A stretch of DNA of 64,000 bases from Myripristis murdjan (lineage: Eukaryota; Chordata; Actinopteri; Holocentriformes; Holocentridae), in NCBI RefSeq assembly GCF_902150065.1, contig NC_043996.1, positions 14,025,485-14,089,484 of the forward strand, written 5' to 3'. The position numbers and the translations under genes were made by a program. The notes below the pieces were generated by a model. It ran no database searches. It was not told the origin of the DNA and worked only from the letters and a program-made list of their open reading frames with translations. Positions 46,029-59,582 of the stretch are shown here, in pieces. The first letter of the stretch is position 1. The number at the start of each line of letters is the position of its first letter.

Positions 46029-48496
46029 TTACAGTACCTTTGTTAAATCTACATTACAATCTCCTTTGCCATTGGGGCCACCATTACTCACACCCTGAGC
46101 TGGTGTTGCTACCACACAGCGCTTTAGGTCTTCACACAGCTGGTCACACACCAGGACACAGTTAACACTTGAAAGAGAGCCAGCCTCCAATTCAGGGTTA
46201 GGGACAGGGTCACTATCACAGCAGGGGCTAGTGTTAGTGTCAAGGCCAGAGCTAGTGCCAGCACTTGGATCAAGGATAATGCCAGGGTGAGGTTCAGCCT
46301 CAGCACGGTGGATCTCTGTGTCTGTCTCTGGGTTTTCCCCAGGAGACTCTGTGCAGGAGCGCAGGCTTGTTACCTCTGCCTTATTATCTGAGTCACAGAT
46401 CTTTCTTTCCTGCTGCTGCTCGGTTCTCAGCCTCCGGCGGCTGATCTGCTTCTGTATCTGCAGTTTGCTGGTGAAGAAGATATTCTGCCATCCCACCTCC
46501 AGGGCCAGGGCTGACACTTCAGCTGAAACTGTGTCACAGTGTCTCCGCACAGCCTTCTCCCAAAACTCCTCTGACCCACACAGCTGAGGAGCAGAAGCGA
46601 TACGATAATATAAAAAACAAAGTCACTGTTCATATAACAGCTGCATTTGTTGCTAGAATACAGTTTCTAATTTATTAAAACAAATATTGTCACATCATTT
46701 CACCAAAGAACAATATATCCATGTGAAGCCTAAAAACTGTAATAGACCTACTTTGTTTTTTTTTTTTTTTTTTTCACACACAGCAGACAATCTGTATTTG
46801 GTAGCACCTCCTGTCACATTTCTCCTGAGTTCACCTGTCTGAACCTGTGCGAGGTTCGTCCGAGCTGTCCAACTTCCTCCAGCTCCAGATACATTAATAT
46901 GCGGAGCAGCAAGGGCTCAGGCAGGCGCTCCAGGTAATCATAATGGCCTTGACACAAAGCCCGGGTGTACTCCAAGATTCGATGACCAAAAATCATACTG
47001 ACCTGACCTGAAAAGTTGACAAATGTTTTTAATGTCACACCAACACTGATTTAGTTTAGTCCACAACAGAGCAATTCTATACACAAAATACTATCTGAGG
47101 ATGTTATACACCGAAGATAACCGATGCACAAGAAAAAAAAAAAAACAATATATCGTCTATAGAAACTAATTGTAGAAAAAATACTCTTATGCAATAGTAT
47201 GCTCTACATAAGCAGTACATCATATCACTAACAATTGTTTGGGGAGAGCTATTTGTTCAGGAAAAGCTGGCTGTGCATTTGTTCTTTTGTTCTTTTTTTT
47301 TTTTAACAATGTCTTGTGACATGCACCTGAGAACTGCTGAGCACAACACCTCTTCTACTGATAGTCACGGTGCGGTTTCACTGGGCCAACTGGGCTTTAG
47401 CTGCTCTGCTCAAAGGCACCTCAGCAGAGGTTGTCAGTGGGAGTGTGCAGCCCTGGTTTGAATTCTACCTCCTCTACTCACCATGTGTCATATGTAGTGG
47501 CTGTTGAATAAGCCCCTCGCCTACATCCCACTGGGCAGCCACACAAACATGCAACTGACAGATGATAGTGACTGTCAGTTTTTCTGCTGCGCCATCTGTG
47601 GAGCCACATATGACGAGAGAGCAGCCGATGGCCCAGGAGGCCTCGCTGATCCGTCTCTCCAGTTGACTCCTGTCATGAGCAGCAGTGCCGCACACCTACA
47701 CACCTATAGCTCAGCTGCTGTCTGAGTTTGTAACTGTGAGCTGGAGGGCACAATGAATTCCTTACTCTGCAGCTGACTGTCATCCAGGTAGTCCTGGTGT
47801 GACTCCCTCTGCTGTCCGGGCCTTGCATTCCTGGCTTCATTTCTCAGAGATATCTTCCACCATCTCAAGATCACCTGGAAGTGACCATAAGAGGGGTGTA
47901 ACAACTCTGACCAAGTGTGAGGACTGCTTAGCAGATTATTTTTTGGATGATGCTAAGAGGTGCAACTCAACAGGAAGATTGCACTCAGTGTAGAGTCACA
48001 CAGATATGAACAGAGCCCTAGTTCATAACTAACAGATTTGACATTTCTCTCTCTTTATCAAAAGCAACTTTACAGTCTAATCTGCCCGTTTTACTATTTC
48101 TGTTGTTGCTCTATTATTAAAGTTTAATTCTCCAAAGGAACACTCCACTGCTCTACTTTGAAAAGTGCCACGATAATTTTGCTCATTTAAAACTGTATTT
48201 TTATTTACTTACGTATTGATCATTAAAACAAATTTGACTACTGCGCAAAATGAGTTAGTTAGCGTAGCAGCTAACCCAGAAAGTTAGCACGGCTAACTCG
48301 CAGACCAACTGGCAGCGTCGAGTGAGCTGCTACAAATAAATGTAAACATCGTTAATGTGGCGCAGAAAAGTCACGGGAAAAAAAAAAAAAAAATACTCAC
48401 ATCTGATTTGCTGATCACTAAACAGTAAAAGTCCTTAACAGGTGAAGGAGCTTGTCCACAGATTTCAAACAAAATTTCAGGTAAAAAGGACGCCAT
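46029..48496 (-). CDS. fbxo36: F-box only protein 36
   Basis: Substrate-recognition subunit of SCF ubiquitin ligases; the target is unknown. Exons in transcript order: 48496-48401, 47874-47766, 47007-46835, 46583-46029, all GT-AG and in phase, giving 310 aa. Residues 1-68 include ILRWWKISLRNEARN, a block I recall as shared with human FBXO36 (VIFRWWKISLR). The F-box is at about 91-126 (YLERLPEPLLLRILMYLELE ... RTSHRFRQ). Exon 4 continues LCGSEEFWEKAV ... GWQNIFFTSKLQIQKQI, again as in the human protein. The human protein stops near 188 aa, whereas this frame runs about 122 residues further in an acidic, Pro/Ser/Asp-rich tail with degenerate repeats. A gtactg donor-like site overlaps the last codons (stop at 46029-46031), so an additional 3' exon is not excluded. 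Confidence 0.9.
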
Positions 48497-48500
48497 GTTG
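48489..48500 (-). promoter_or_regulatory. TISU/YY1-like element at the fbxo36 start
   Basis: CAACATGGCGTC on the minus strand covers the start codon and matches the TISU consensus SAASATGGCGGC at 11 of 12 positions. The same word is a YY1 site. In known genes this element marks a very short 5'UTR. Confidence 0.5.
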
Positions 48501-48716
48501 AAAACGTTGTGTATGTTGTCATGGCAACAGCAGCAGCTCAAGGTTTCTTCACAAGAGAAGCTCTTCTCAGGAAATAATAAGGAAAATGGTTTGACTTAAA
48601 AGAAATATATAGATATAGATATAGATAGATATCAGTTACAAACTCTTGATTTTAAGAACATTTACCATTTGTCAGTAGATGTACAAATCACTCCAAGTAT
48701 AGTTAAAAATCTTTAA

Positions 48717-50337
48717 TTTATTTATACATATATTTATATATGTACACACTGACTTACCTATTCTTGAAAAGACAAGTAACACATTGTCAAACTCATTGTT
48801 AGTCATTGGTGGCACAAGCTACCCTCATTCTCCAGAGTCACACGCACTGGTCCAATAAAGAGACAAACTGAGCCTGTCCTCCCCCCTCACCTCGATTCAA
48901 AGCAAACTGGAGGGAGATGATCACTGTTTGTTTTTGCCTTGTCCTTCTCTCCAAAAAGCTTTTTGATCCAGAGGCAAGAAGAGGAGTACAGAAATCAAAG
49001 GATTTAAGGTGAATAAGACACAGTCATTGTTATGAACATAATTCATATTCAAATTTTGTACATTTGTAACTCTAGGCAGGGTCTGGTAAACGTATTATTC
49101 GCGGTCTCTGGGACAATGAGTCACCCCAAAACCAAATGAAAAACTCTTTCACCTGTTACTGGGAGGGAACCCAATTTCCCTTAAAGTATCTGGGTTACAC
49201 CCATAATCCTGAGGCTTTCTTAACAGTCTTACTCCCTTACCTCTCTCTGAAAAATAATGAAATATCTGCACTTCTGCTCCTAATACATTTCCTACCAGCA
49301 GCAGAGAGGTCGCAAAGGACGCCAGGAAAGTGTACAGAAGTTTGACCAATGTTTAAGAGACCAGGCAGAATCATAGAAGAAGAAAAAAAAAACTTGTCTT
49401 CACTCCTGTGAGCCGGTTCTTTTCATGACTGTATTTGAGCTAAGCAGACGAATGCCTGTCCCATTACGTGCTGGTCTGAAGACGTCCGAGGTCTCTGTTC
49501 ACCTCTCACTCAGTGAGCTGCCCTGAGTTTCAAACCAACCTTTTGCCCTTACTCTCTTCACACTTTTGCAGATCTAAAAGAATTTGACGGGTACACATTA
49601 CAGTATAGTTAATAGGTCTAAGTCATTCACTGATGATTTACCCATCTTGCTGAGTCCAGTAGTTTAGAATCTACATTTGCTTTCAAAGATGTAGGGCTTC
49701 ACAGGTTGTTTTAGGTCATGGGCAACTGCAGACACAGGGATAGCACTCTGAATCTGTTAATCAAACACATTTTTTGCACCTCAGCGCCAGTATAGAAGCA
49801 ATTATGCAAAGATAAAGAAAAAGAGAAATCCCTTTCACAAAAGAAATACCTGTATCATGGTTGCTAAAATCCACACAGATGATGGACTTGGATGGAAACC
49901 CTGTTAATAACCTTAAACTGTATACCCTTATTTAAGCAGATACATTGTAGTGGCTTTTCCACAAGATGTGTGTGTGTATACTCACCCTTGTTATCTCAGT
50001 CTTTGTTATATATAACATGTACTTAATCATGATTACAAATGATGATATGCACAAAGAGCTTACAGTCATAAGCATAAACAAAAAATAAAAAGTATATAAG
50101 GTATTGTATATAGTCCAAAGGGTATAATTGTTTCTTTTTCCCCAGAACAGTCCCTTAGTCTTTAATATAGTCCTTTGTACTCCTTCATAGGGTTGTAAAC
50201 TTTTTTCTTAAGAAAAAAAAAATCTTTGTTGAAGAGTCTTTTTTTAAAGAAATGTATTGTCACTAACTGCGTGACGGAATGGGTGCGTTGAATATGTGCT
50301 GCATGCTGCCCTCAGGTGGCGAGGACTGGGAGGTGTG
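48717..50337 (-). other. Likely agfg1 3'UTR and agfg1-fbxo36 gap
   Basis: Non-coding on both strands as far as I can see. AATAAA on the minus strand at 48717-48722 is a plausible poly(A) signal for agfg1, which would make a 1.6-kb 3'UTR ending about 220 nt from the fbxo36 start. A CTCF-like word (CGCCACCTGAGGGCAGC, minus, 50305-50321) lies just after the agfg1 stop. Confidence 0.4.
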
Positions 50338-53300
50338 CTACAGGAAGGGGTTGGTGGAAGACCCTCCGGCAGGGAAAGACCCGGCTGGAGCTCCCGCCTG
50401 AAACAGGAGAGGTAAGGCGTAAAGCGGGTTGGCACAAAGGATGGACAGGCAGGCACAACAGCAACAGTAAAATCACGGTTATTTTAAAACCATCTGATAA
50501 CTCAGTGTGTATTTTACCTTAGAATAACCAATACTTTGAGTCAAATTAAGCAAAATACACAGCTTTCACTTTGGCTTTCCTCCAACCACAACAGATCATT
50601 TGAGCTCTTCTTTGACAGTCTCTTAAAAGTGAGAAAAACCAACAACACACATGCTCACCATAAATGGGTTATTGGACATGCCAGGGCCAGCCATGGGCTG
50701 CCCAAAGGGGGTCATGGAGGGCTTGTTCTGACCGTAGACTGGGAACGCAGCAGGGCCTAAGGGAGACAGTCAGAGAGAAGGGGATTCACAACAGGCTGAA
50801 CCTGCTGTCTCCAGTTGGACAGTGTGTAATGACTCCTTATGACTTACTGCTTGCTTACAAGTATATTACACAACCAAAAACCAGGAAAATACAAACATAA
50901 ATTCATTTTACAGTGTGTTTTTTGCTTGGTAATCCATACAGAACTAAGACAGTAGAACAGTAAATAACTAAGAGCTAAGACCCAGATATCAGGTTGCATT
51001 CAGGCACACAGAACATAATGAATGATTCCAAATTTGTTTGTTGTTTTGCGTCCAAATAACAAAGGCCTGTGGCCCAAATGCAACCTTGAATCCTTGTGCA
51101 GTAGCTGACAATTAAAAGTCCCACTTTTTAATTGCTGCAACAAAGACTTAAAGTTCTCAATACAAAGTGCCATCATGTGCATGAAAATCCCCTCTATTTC
51201 ATGACAAGATGACTGCAGCGGTTGACCCAAATGGTTCAGGTACTTGATCTGTCCTTTACTGACCGTCACTAGCAGGTACTGCACGGGCGGAAGAAGCTAA
51301 GGATGAAGGGATGTAGGGGCCACTAACCATTAGGCTGGGGGTGATAGGCCCCAGGTTGAGGGTAGGGGATGGGGGCCTGGCCAGGGAAGGGCTGCTGGAA
51401 GTTTCCGCTGAAACTGGTCGGGAGGCAGTAGGAAGATGCATTCCCAAAGCCGGCAGGCATGCTCATAGAGCCAGTACCGAATGAGGCTATGAGACACACA
51501 TACAACATACACATTGAGTGTGTATAATGCGCACACACACACACATACACGAACAAACAAAAGAGGGGGAATAAGTTTCAGACACAACACAGGACCTGCC
51601 TGAGCAAATGACTAGCTTTCTTACTTGCTAATACAAGTGGATGCACAAGGTTTAAACACACACACACACCCACACACACACCTGCAGCTGGAGCTCTACC
51701 ATTGGTCTGGAAAGGGTTGGTGGCCATCTCCGGGGCAACAGCTGCAGCAACGAAGGGATTTGTGGACGGGACAGCTAGAGACAAAATTGAATGAGTTACA
51801 AAAAAGCCTGCAAACTACAAATCCACTTTTTTTTGTTTTGTATGTATTACTATAATAACAATTACAACTGCCACCTCCAAAGCCTGGCTGTATGCTGGGT
51901 AAGACAGGTCGAGTCTGGGCAGGTGAAGATCCCAGCACTGCTCCAAACACATTCCTGCAAACAAAATGCCCAGGTTAAATGGTTTAACATTGACAACATA
52001 AAGTGTACATGACAAGCCCTAGATGTTACATGGATCTAAAGATTTTGTATGGGATCTAATTTGAAGCATACTGATAATAGGAAATCTGACTATGACCACT
52101 ACACAGTATTCATAACATCGTGATCATCACAATATAACCCTGAATATTTTCCATGTTTGTGGAGACTTTAAAGATAGGTAAAGAAACCATGAGTAGGAGA
52201 ATGTTTATTTAGCAATGTTGATACAGTGTGTGTGTGTGTGTCTCTCTCTCTCTCACCCTGGCACACTGCTGCCTGTGGGGGCGGAGGAGCTGAGCTCATT
52301 GTCGAGTTTAGCCAGGGCAGCGTAGCGGTCCTCTGAAGAACTCCCCGTCTGGGACTGGGTGGGGACAGCACTGGACATTGATGGGATAGGCACACCACCC
52401 CCTAACGACAAAAGGAAAAACATACTAACTCTATAACTGGGAGTGCTACACACATGCACATGCACTCACATGCAAGCAACATAAAAGCAAATAAATAATA
52501 GCATGATGCAGTAAACTATGAGTAATTTGTAAAGCCTGTGTCAGGTTTGGGGTTGCTTGCCCACTGGGAGCTTCTCCTCACGGCGCTTCACGTTATTTGA
52601 AATGGACAGGATGCAGTGCTGTCTGTTCAAAACAATGGACAGACACCTTGCCTGGCATATTTTTAGAGGTTAAAAATCTTTCAAATTTCAGCAAAAGAGC
52701 ACCGTGCTTCAAACAGCTTTTCAACAGTTGCTTAGCAACAACAGAAATGACCAGCACTTCCCAAAAGCATCTGTTAAGCCCTACTAGATTAAAAAAAGAA
52801 GTTCCCAGTGGACACAGCGGGTAAAACATAAATGGGAGGATACTGGGTGAGGGTAGGGTGAATGTTTATGTGGAGGGAGTAGGCGATGGAGGATGACGGT
52901 GAGGAGGGGGTACCTGATGAAAAGGACTTTGAGGGAGGTGACGTGCCGAGATGGGATGGGATTGTGGAGTTGCCAAACGCCTCAAAGTTGGCAAAGTTGG
53001 CATTTGAATTACCCTGAGTTGCTGCTGCCATAAACAAGGAAACAATGACAATGAATGTGAAATAAACAAAAAAAAATAAAAGACAGCTGTGCATGGGATG
53101 AAGACAGTCTAATGAGTACCAACTATCATTATCTGTCTGTTTAGTCTCTGTAACATCTTAATCAGATATGTATTTATTCATCTTGATGAAAATGAATACA
53201 GCTGTTGGTACCTACAGCACAAAGTGAAGCACTCACCTGATTGGCTTTGGAAATGTGCAAAGTTGGCAAAGTTTGCAGAGCTGGCAGCTTGAGTGGGTGG

Positions 53301-54678
53301 AGCAGCGAAGATGTCTCCTCCCAGGTCTGACAGCAAGTCAAACTTCTTCTCCTGAGCATTGCTATGAGCCTGGGAACGACCCAGCCCTGGAGACTGGGTT
53401 GTAGCAAAAAAACAAAAAGTAGTTCAGTCCTAAACTTCCTCCCACCAAACAATGGATAGGTATCTCCTGGGTGAACAGAGCTTGATGTGTGTGTTTGAGT
53501 TACCTGGCGAGGTGGGGTCTTGTTGAGCTGCAGAGTCTTGAGGGGTTGGACCTCCGGGGTGCTTCCAGTGCTGCTGGCTGAGGAACCGGACACAGACGCC
53601 TGGACGCTCGCTACTGCCCTTGCCTGGTCTGGAGGAACATACCTAGGAATACAGCAAAGCTATTAAAAGGAAGCTGAGTCATGGTCTGTGACCCACTGGG
53701 AGCCATTAGGTCCGACACATGTGCACCGTAACTGGAGCCGCGTTGCTGGAAGGTTTCAGCAGACGGCGCTGTGTCTGCTCAGTGCTCTTTGGCTCCAAGG
53801 AGGGGAGCCTTGGTGCTCTGACCATCTACTGAGCCTTTCTACAAGTGCAGAGCAGACGACACTGCACTAGTGTTTTACCCCAGTGATATGAGGCAACCTG
53901 ACACCGTGACTTCTCCTTCATTTTAACCTCCCTGTAATACAGAAGGAAACGCCAACTCACAAATACGCATGAAGAGAGAAGAAGTGCAAGCGGATGTAAC
54001 TTGTGCAATCAAGTCAATGTTGCACAATTCACATGTATTTCATTTTGATTTCCACTGTACTGCTTCCTGTGACAGTATTTAAGAAATTACATGTGACAAA
54101 TCCTGATTTATTTTAGTCTTGTGAGCAGGATATGTTGAAGTGGTTCTTTTTTTGTATTTATATTTAGAAAGACCACTGAGAAGACAGAGCACCTAATACC
54201 TCAATATGTCATGGTGTTGTATGTGTTGTTAAGCTATGTGATGTGATCTGAAATTCTGAACTTACATGAATTATATTTTGAGTTTTGTGAGTGTACAACA
54301 ATGATTATGCTATTGTGAATAATAAATACAGTGTTGTGTAAACTAGTGCTCTATGAGATCTGTTTTAATTTTTTCCAGATTCTGTTTTATTTTGTTCTAA
54401 ATTCCGTTTTTTCCATTTAAATTTTTCTGAATTCTGTTTTCCAATTTACACACTTTTTGTCATCATTAAATGTCTAATCTTGTGGTGGATGAATAAAATG
54501 CAAACAGTTCAGTACAAAAACATTCAAATTTTGAATATCAATGAATTTGTCAACATTGTACTTATCAAAGAAGGTCCTTAGTCATAAAACTATCAATGCG
54601 GTTGCACTCCTGAGACTTTGATGAAGTGACGATCTCTTCTTGTTAACATAGCGCCTGTGTGTGTGTGTGTGTGCGTGC

Positions 54679-54722
<44 letters not shown>

Positions 54723-57444
54723 AAGAAAGAGGGGCTGAGCCCTCGGTGAAACACAGACAGCAGTCAGAGGACAGAAGCTGCAGCAGCGTGCCAGTAAATG
54801 ACACCAAAACACAGTACAGAGTCTCTGCATAGTTTTTTTTTCTGTTCATTCATCTTAGGCACTGTGAAAAAAATGCTTATAATGGAAGGTAAAACACTGA
54901 TTTTTTTTATAAATTCCATCCACCTTTTGGCAAACTCCACAATATTCTGGTTGACTCCAGTTTCATTATCAAATTCCATGATTCTGTCTGTTTTCTCTGC
55001 ATCGCAGAAATCACCTAAAAAAGGCTGTATGGCACTTATTTGTAAGACAAATAAAATAAAATAAATCTTTATGGGGTTTACATAAGGATGGTGTTTTTCA
55101 ATATTTTTCCCAGACAGAGAATATTGACTTGATCTGGATAACCCAGTCAAAGTGTATTTTTATCTCAGCAAATCAGCACCTCTTCCATCAACAGTGTTTA
55201 AAAATTGTGCTCTCATCCACCAGCTATAGAAGAAAGGACACGTAGACCTCGACCGACCCAGACAATAGACAACCTGCTATCACACTGCCGCATGTGGTAA
55301 ACCGCTTCTATAATTGTAAAATGGCATTTGGCAGCATCAAAACTTAAACCCTCAACACTTTCTCCTTTACAGTAAGAAGCCTACATCACCCACTGACCTG
55401 CAGCACCTTTTAAAACTTTATCTCAAACAGTCGGTAAAGAGTTCAGTCACATTTCCAAAAAGTACATTTATCATACAAACAATGATTGAGCTGTTAATAA
55501 TGCAATACAAGAACACAAACATAAATGAAAAGAAGGTGGTTGTGAAGTGCAGAGAAATAACAGCCACTTTGCTCAATTGAAAGCCAGTTAACAAAAATCA
55601 ATCAATGTCTGAATCAATTATTGTACAAGAGGCTTACTAAGCCACCTTGAATACTTGATCCATTGACTGATCCTTTAAAAAAAAAAAAAAAAAGAATTTT
55701 ACTCTTGATGAATCTGAAAAAAGAAAAAACAAACATCATTATATTGCATTATGACATTACCATCTTTTCTTCTCGTATTTTTCCTGAAGGAATTCTTTTA
55801 CTTTCTGAGGTTCTCGGAAATCTGGAACAACTGATGTCCTGTCGTCATAGAGGCCCAACCAGATGTGTTTACAGACCTACAGGGGGGCAGGGGAATGGGG
55901 GTGAGAGAAAGTAAAGGGAGCCGGCCAGGGGGAGGGGATGACGAGAAACAGGGAAAATGTGGGGAGAGAGGAATGCCAATAATGTTGACTAAGCACAACC
56001 CAGAGAAGTATCTATACACCACAGGAAGAGCGGAAGACGAGTAACCAGGATCTAAACATGTTAAATATGCCAAATGCACCAGTGCTGTGATGTGTCCTTT
56101 GTTGCAAAGTGTGTGTAATACCTCATTGCTGTGTTTCTGTAGGAACTCAATTTCCTGCTGTGTGAATGTTGTCATAGAAATGGACTTCACTCTGTGTGGG
56201 GGGTTCAGTCCTCGCCTGGGTTAGCCAGAGAACAAGAGAAGCAAGATGAGTCCCGATGCCATTAACATGACACAAAACAACAAAATAACAGAGCCCACAA
56301 CTACATCTTCACAGACTAGACACAGGCATGAGCACCTCATTTTCTAAACATGGCTTTAGTTGCACTGTAACATGGGCACTTTTATTAACAAGTTATATGC
56401 AAGCTTCACTTTACACCAGCCCTAGATTTACTTTTTTTTTCTTTGGAGTGCCACTTGAGAAATGTGCAAACACTGATCACACGTGCCCTCGGGGACTAGA
56501 GGATATAAAACAATGCAACGTGTCAAGATCTGGATCAGTGCAGCCACTACAATCAGTGGGGGAATACTGTACACACAAGGCACTGACTGCAGGTACAGAC
56601 TTGCCATTCCTCCCTCTGCGACAGGTAAACTTGCTGCAATACGTCAGTAAAAGAAATACACATATTTGTCTTTCTGTGCAAGCGGCGCACAACGTAATTT
56701 CCAGATCACGGCTTGGATTTGGTAATCATGCGTAGTGTTTTGAGCGGACACCGGCTCGGTGCGACCCACTGCCCCACATCGTGCGGGGAGTGTTTACCAG
56801 CTCCACCCTGCTGCCTCTTATCTAGAGGTGTGTTTGCAACATGCGATGCAGGCAGGACGTCCAGCTAAAGTTCAACAAGAGGAGGGTCTCCCGCCTGTGA
56901 CGTGCTGCTCTAAAACAGGGTGGTCAAATATTTGACTGGTAGGTATCTGAAACTATGCGGTGCTAACCTTGACCTGAGCCACTGAAACAACTCTCAGGCT
57001 TGATATGAATGTGACTATGACCTCCATATCATATCACTGGGCGAGCAGAAAATGAGCCAAGGCTGTGGAGGCAGGCAGCCCTGCCCAGCCCGACCCGCCG
57101 GCCTCGGGCTAACCGCGGATAGCGTCAACGTTCACGTTACCTGTCCCGACTTAGCTAACGAGCTAACGGGACCGCTAAGTGGACCACAGCGATATGTGCC
57201 GAGCGGCGTCGCCTTGTCCTTGCCGAGCCGACAGGCTACGCAGTAAGACGGTGTTAGCAACCTCCCAGTTAACTCACAAGATCCCGGAACAGGTGGTACA
57301 GACGAAAGAGCCCACTGTCATGTTGGCATAGGTCGGGCCGCGCTGGTCGCAGTCGAAGCATTTCCTATTCGGGGGCAGGCTAGTCATTTCCCGGAGCATC
57401 TTCAGATGAGTCTCCTCCTGCTTTCGCTTCGCGCTCGTCGCCAT
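50338..57444 (-). CDS. agfg1: ArfGAP domain and FG repeat-containing protein 1
   Basis: ArfGAP-like adaptor that links vesicle cargo (VAMP7) and EH-domain endocytic proteins; also known as HRB/RIP. Twelve exons in transcript order: 57444-57278, 56215-56122, 55876-55761, 53642-53504, 53393-53237, 53024-52914, 52401-52257, 51954-51875, 51774-51682, 51486-51328, 50756-50659, 50397-50338; 472 aa (human AGFG1 562). The start at 57444 (MATSAKRKQEE) fits the family; an in-frame ATG 39 nt upstream is less likely. The zinc finger is C29/C32/C49/C52 (CFDCDQRGPTY ... FVCTTCSG), followed by RGLNPPHRVKSISMTTFTQ. The rest is low-complexity with ANFANF/FG motifs and four NPF motifs (TNPFVAA, TNPFQTN, NNPFM, TNPFL at the C-terminus), which bind EH domains. 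It is AGFG1 rather than AGFG2 by sequence. It is shorter mainly through fewer middle repeats; a missed small exon is possible. Confidence 0.93.
51659..51681 (-). repeat. (GT)n microsatellite at the agfg1 exon 9 donor
   Basis: On the minus strand the intron starts gtgtgtgtgtgggtgtgtg directly after exon 9 (gctgcag|gtgtg), so the donor is part of the repeat. Confidence 0.9.
52226..52254 (-). repeat. (GA)n(CA)n microsatellite at the agfg1 exon 7 donor
   Basis: On the minus strand exon 7 ends and the intron continues gtgagagagagagagaca with CA repeats. The donor gtgaga merges into the repeat. Confidence 0.9.
54656..54720 (+). repeat. (GT)n microsatellite in agfg1 intron 4
   Basis: About 65 nt of GT with three GTGC interruptions, in the 2.1-kb intron 4 of agfg1 (53643-55760). 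Nothing else was recognised in that intron. Confidence 0.9.
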
Positions 57445-58843
57445 GGCTGATGAGAGAACAGGCGGGCTCCTGTCGACGGGCACAAGTTTGATCCGGGACT
57501 TGGGAGCGGGTGTCTTCAGGGAGACTTGCCGTGACGACGGCGGTGGCCAGACACCTTGCTGAGAGGTCTATCGGGGAGACTGGGCGACTGACAAATTACT
57601 TCTTCTACACAGGAAAAACCTGCACCATCCACGTCCAGGGACACGGGCGCCACCTGTCGGGCTGGAGTGGCTCCCGTGTTTGGTTATCATAATAATAATA
57701 TCCCATAATTAAACATAGGAGAAGACTACATACAAACAAAACACTTATCAGTCTCTGCCACCCAGTACTGGGCATCAGGGACTGCTACAAGGAAATTATG
57801 CTTAAATTTATTATGCATTATCAGTATAGATCTATTTTATATACATATATTCTATAAATATTTTGTAGATATATTTAATCATACATAGTCTATACAAAGG
57901 TTCAAAGGTGAATGGTATATAGGTATTCTATCGATATATTTTAGTATATTTTATTTTTTATTACTCTTATATGGTATGCAAAGGTTTTTCTTTTCTCTTA
58001 CATTCTTTGTATTGATCCACTTTATTGATTTTGTTACTCATGTTTAATTTTTCTGATGAAATATATTTCCTCTAGTATTGAGAGGTATGTCTTGTGCTGT
58101 CTGCTGTTGTTCCTGTGTGATGTCTGGACAACCTGCTGTAACACAGACATTTCCCAATATGGGATCAATAGACTACATCTATCTATTTATCTATCTAATT
58201 TTAGTGTCTACCCAAATGCGTATAAAAATCACACTCAAATCACTATGGTAAACAACTAAATATAGTTAAACATTATTTTATTTTTTAAAAAAGAAAAGTC
58301 ATCAATCTTGCATAGAAATCAAAATTATGTACTCAATACATATTTGGCGACTCTGTACAAAACAAAAATATTTTACCATCTACAGGACCTTTTAAACATT
58401 TTAAAATCTCAAGACATGATCCTCCTTCAGTAGAAAATGTTTTAAAATTCAGGTCTTTGGTCTCTGCCTTGGCAGCGTTGGCACAACAGGTGCCCAGTGA
58501 ATATCTTGTAATGAGACGCCCCCTGTCTCCCGCTCTGGTTCAGGGGAAGGCCTCGCTGACACTGATAACACTGTTCTCTTTCATAGCTGCTGACTGCTTT
58601 CACTGGGCGTCTTGGGGAGCTTCCAGGAAACCAGGCTTTTTTTTCACATGAATTGAAGATTTTGCTCAGTTAATTATATTGTTGTAATTGTAGATTCCTC
58701 TGTATAGTCGGTTGTCAGCGAAATCCATTTGGAAATATCCCTCCTCTTGTTATATCTTGCAAACAAACTGACAGCGAGGGATAAAAATGTAACCTTGCAG
58801 CAGCTTCACTGGTGGAGGTAACAAATGCCAGGTGGTGGCAGCC
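57445..58843. other. agfg1 5' region and gap to the FEN1-like gene
   Basis: CpG-rich from about 57445 to 57670 (agfg1 promoter side; the CpG-rich zone also runs into intron 1 down to about 57060), then AT-rich DNA with AATAAA-type words for the minus-strand FEN1-like gene (for example TTTATT at 58277-58282). No coding exon recognised. Confidence 0.45.
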
Positions 58844-59582
58844 TTATTTTGGCTTTGGTCTCTTTCCTTTGCTGCTCCCAGAATCGCCAGCCTCCACCAG
58901 CTACAGGAGGAGAGAGAACAGCTATTCAGACAAACACACAAAATACGGAAACTGCAAGCTTCAGCTATGAGTGAGTTTCTTTCCAATTGTTAGTCTAGCA
59001 AGTCTTTAACAAGGAAAAAAGTCTGGCTGCTTTGTAAATGACTGTCTGGAGTAGAAAATATGGTTAACCCAAATATTTCACTGTACCTTTTCAGGCCCAA
59101 ACCAAATTTGGCATCAAATTAAAAATGCCCGCTGAGTGTTGTAAATAATAAATACTAAAGCTGAGGTTCTGTTCACCTGCTGCCTCTTTCTGGTAACTCG
59201 AAAGAAGTCTTCCATGCGAGTTTGTCTGCCATGTCCTGCTGCCTTCTCATCCTCCCTGTCTTTCCTCTTCTTTTCCCGCATCTGACGAAACTTCTCCATT
59301 CGTGAACGGACCCTGTGCTCCCTGAAAACATCCCATACAGAGACACCCACTGACATCAAAACTGTCTTTGAAACTGACACACAGAAACAATCAAGCTGGA
59401 CTCCACGAAACACAATACAGCATGTGAACCTACTTGACATGTTTGGCACGGCAGAGGAACTCGACCAAGGCCTCTTCATCCGGCTCGGTCCACACCAGTT
59501 CAGGCACTACGGTTTGTGGTGCGTTCAAAAACAACTTCCTTGCATCTTTGTACTTCCAGAAATGAGGTACAGGATGTGTCTG

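Noticed and set aside
57445-57483. Upstream in-frame ATG of agfg1 (MPVDRSPPVLSSA before MATSAKRK)
   Set aside because: The family starts at MAxSAKRKQEE and the downstream ATG has a good context (gccATGg).
59114-59176. Read-through C-terminus of the FEN1-like gene ([11 protein letters not shown]...)
   Set aside because: A consensus donor follows RKRQQ, and the exon at 58900-58844 supplies an in-phase lysine-rich tail typical of the family; the read-through is intron.
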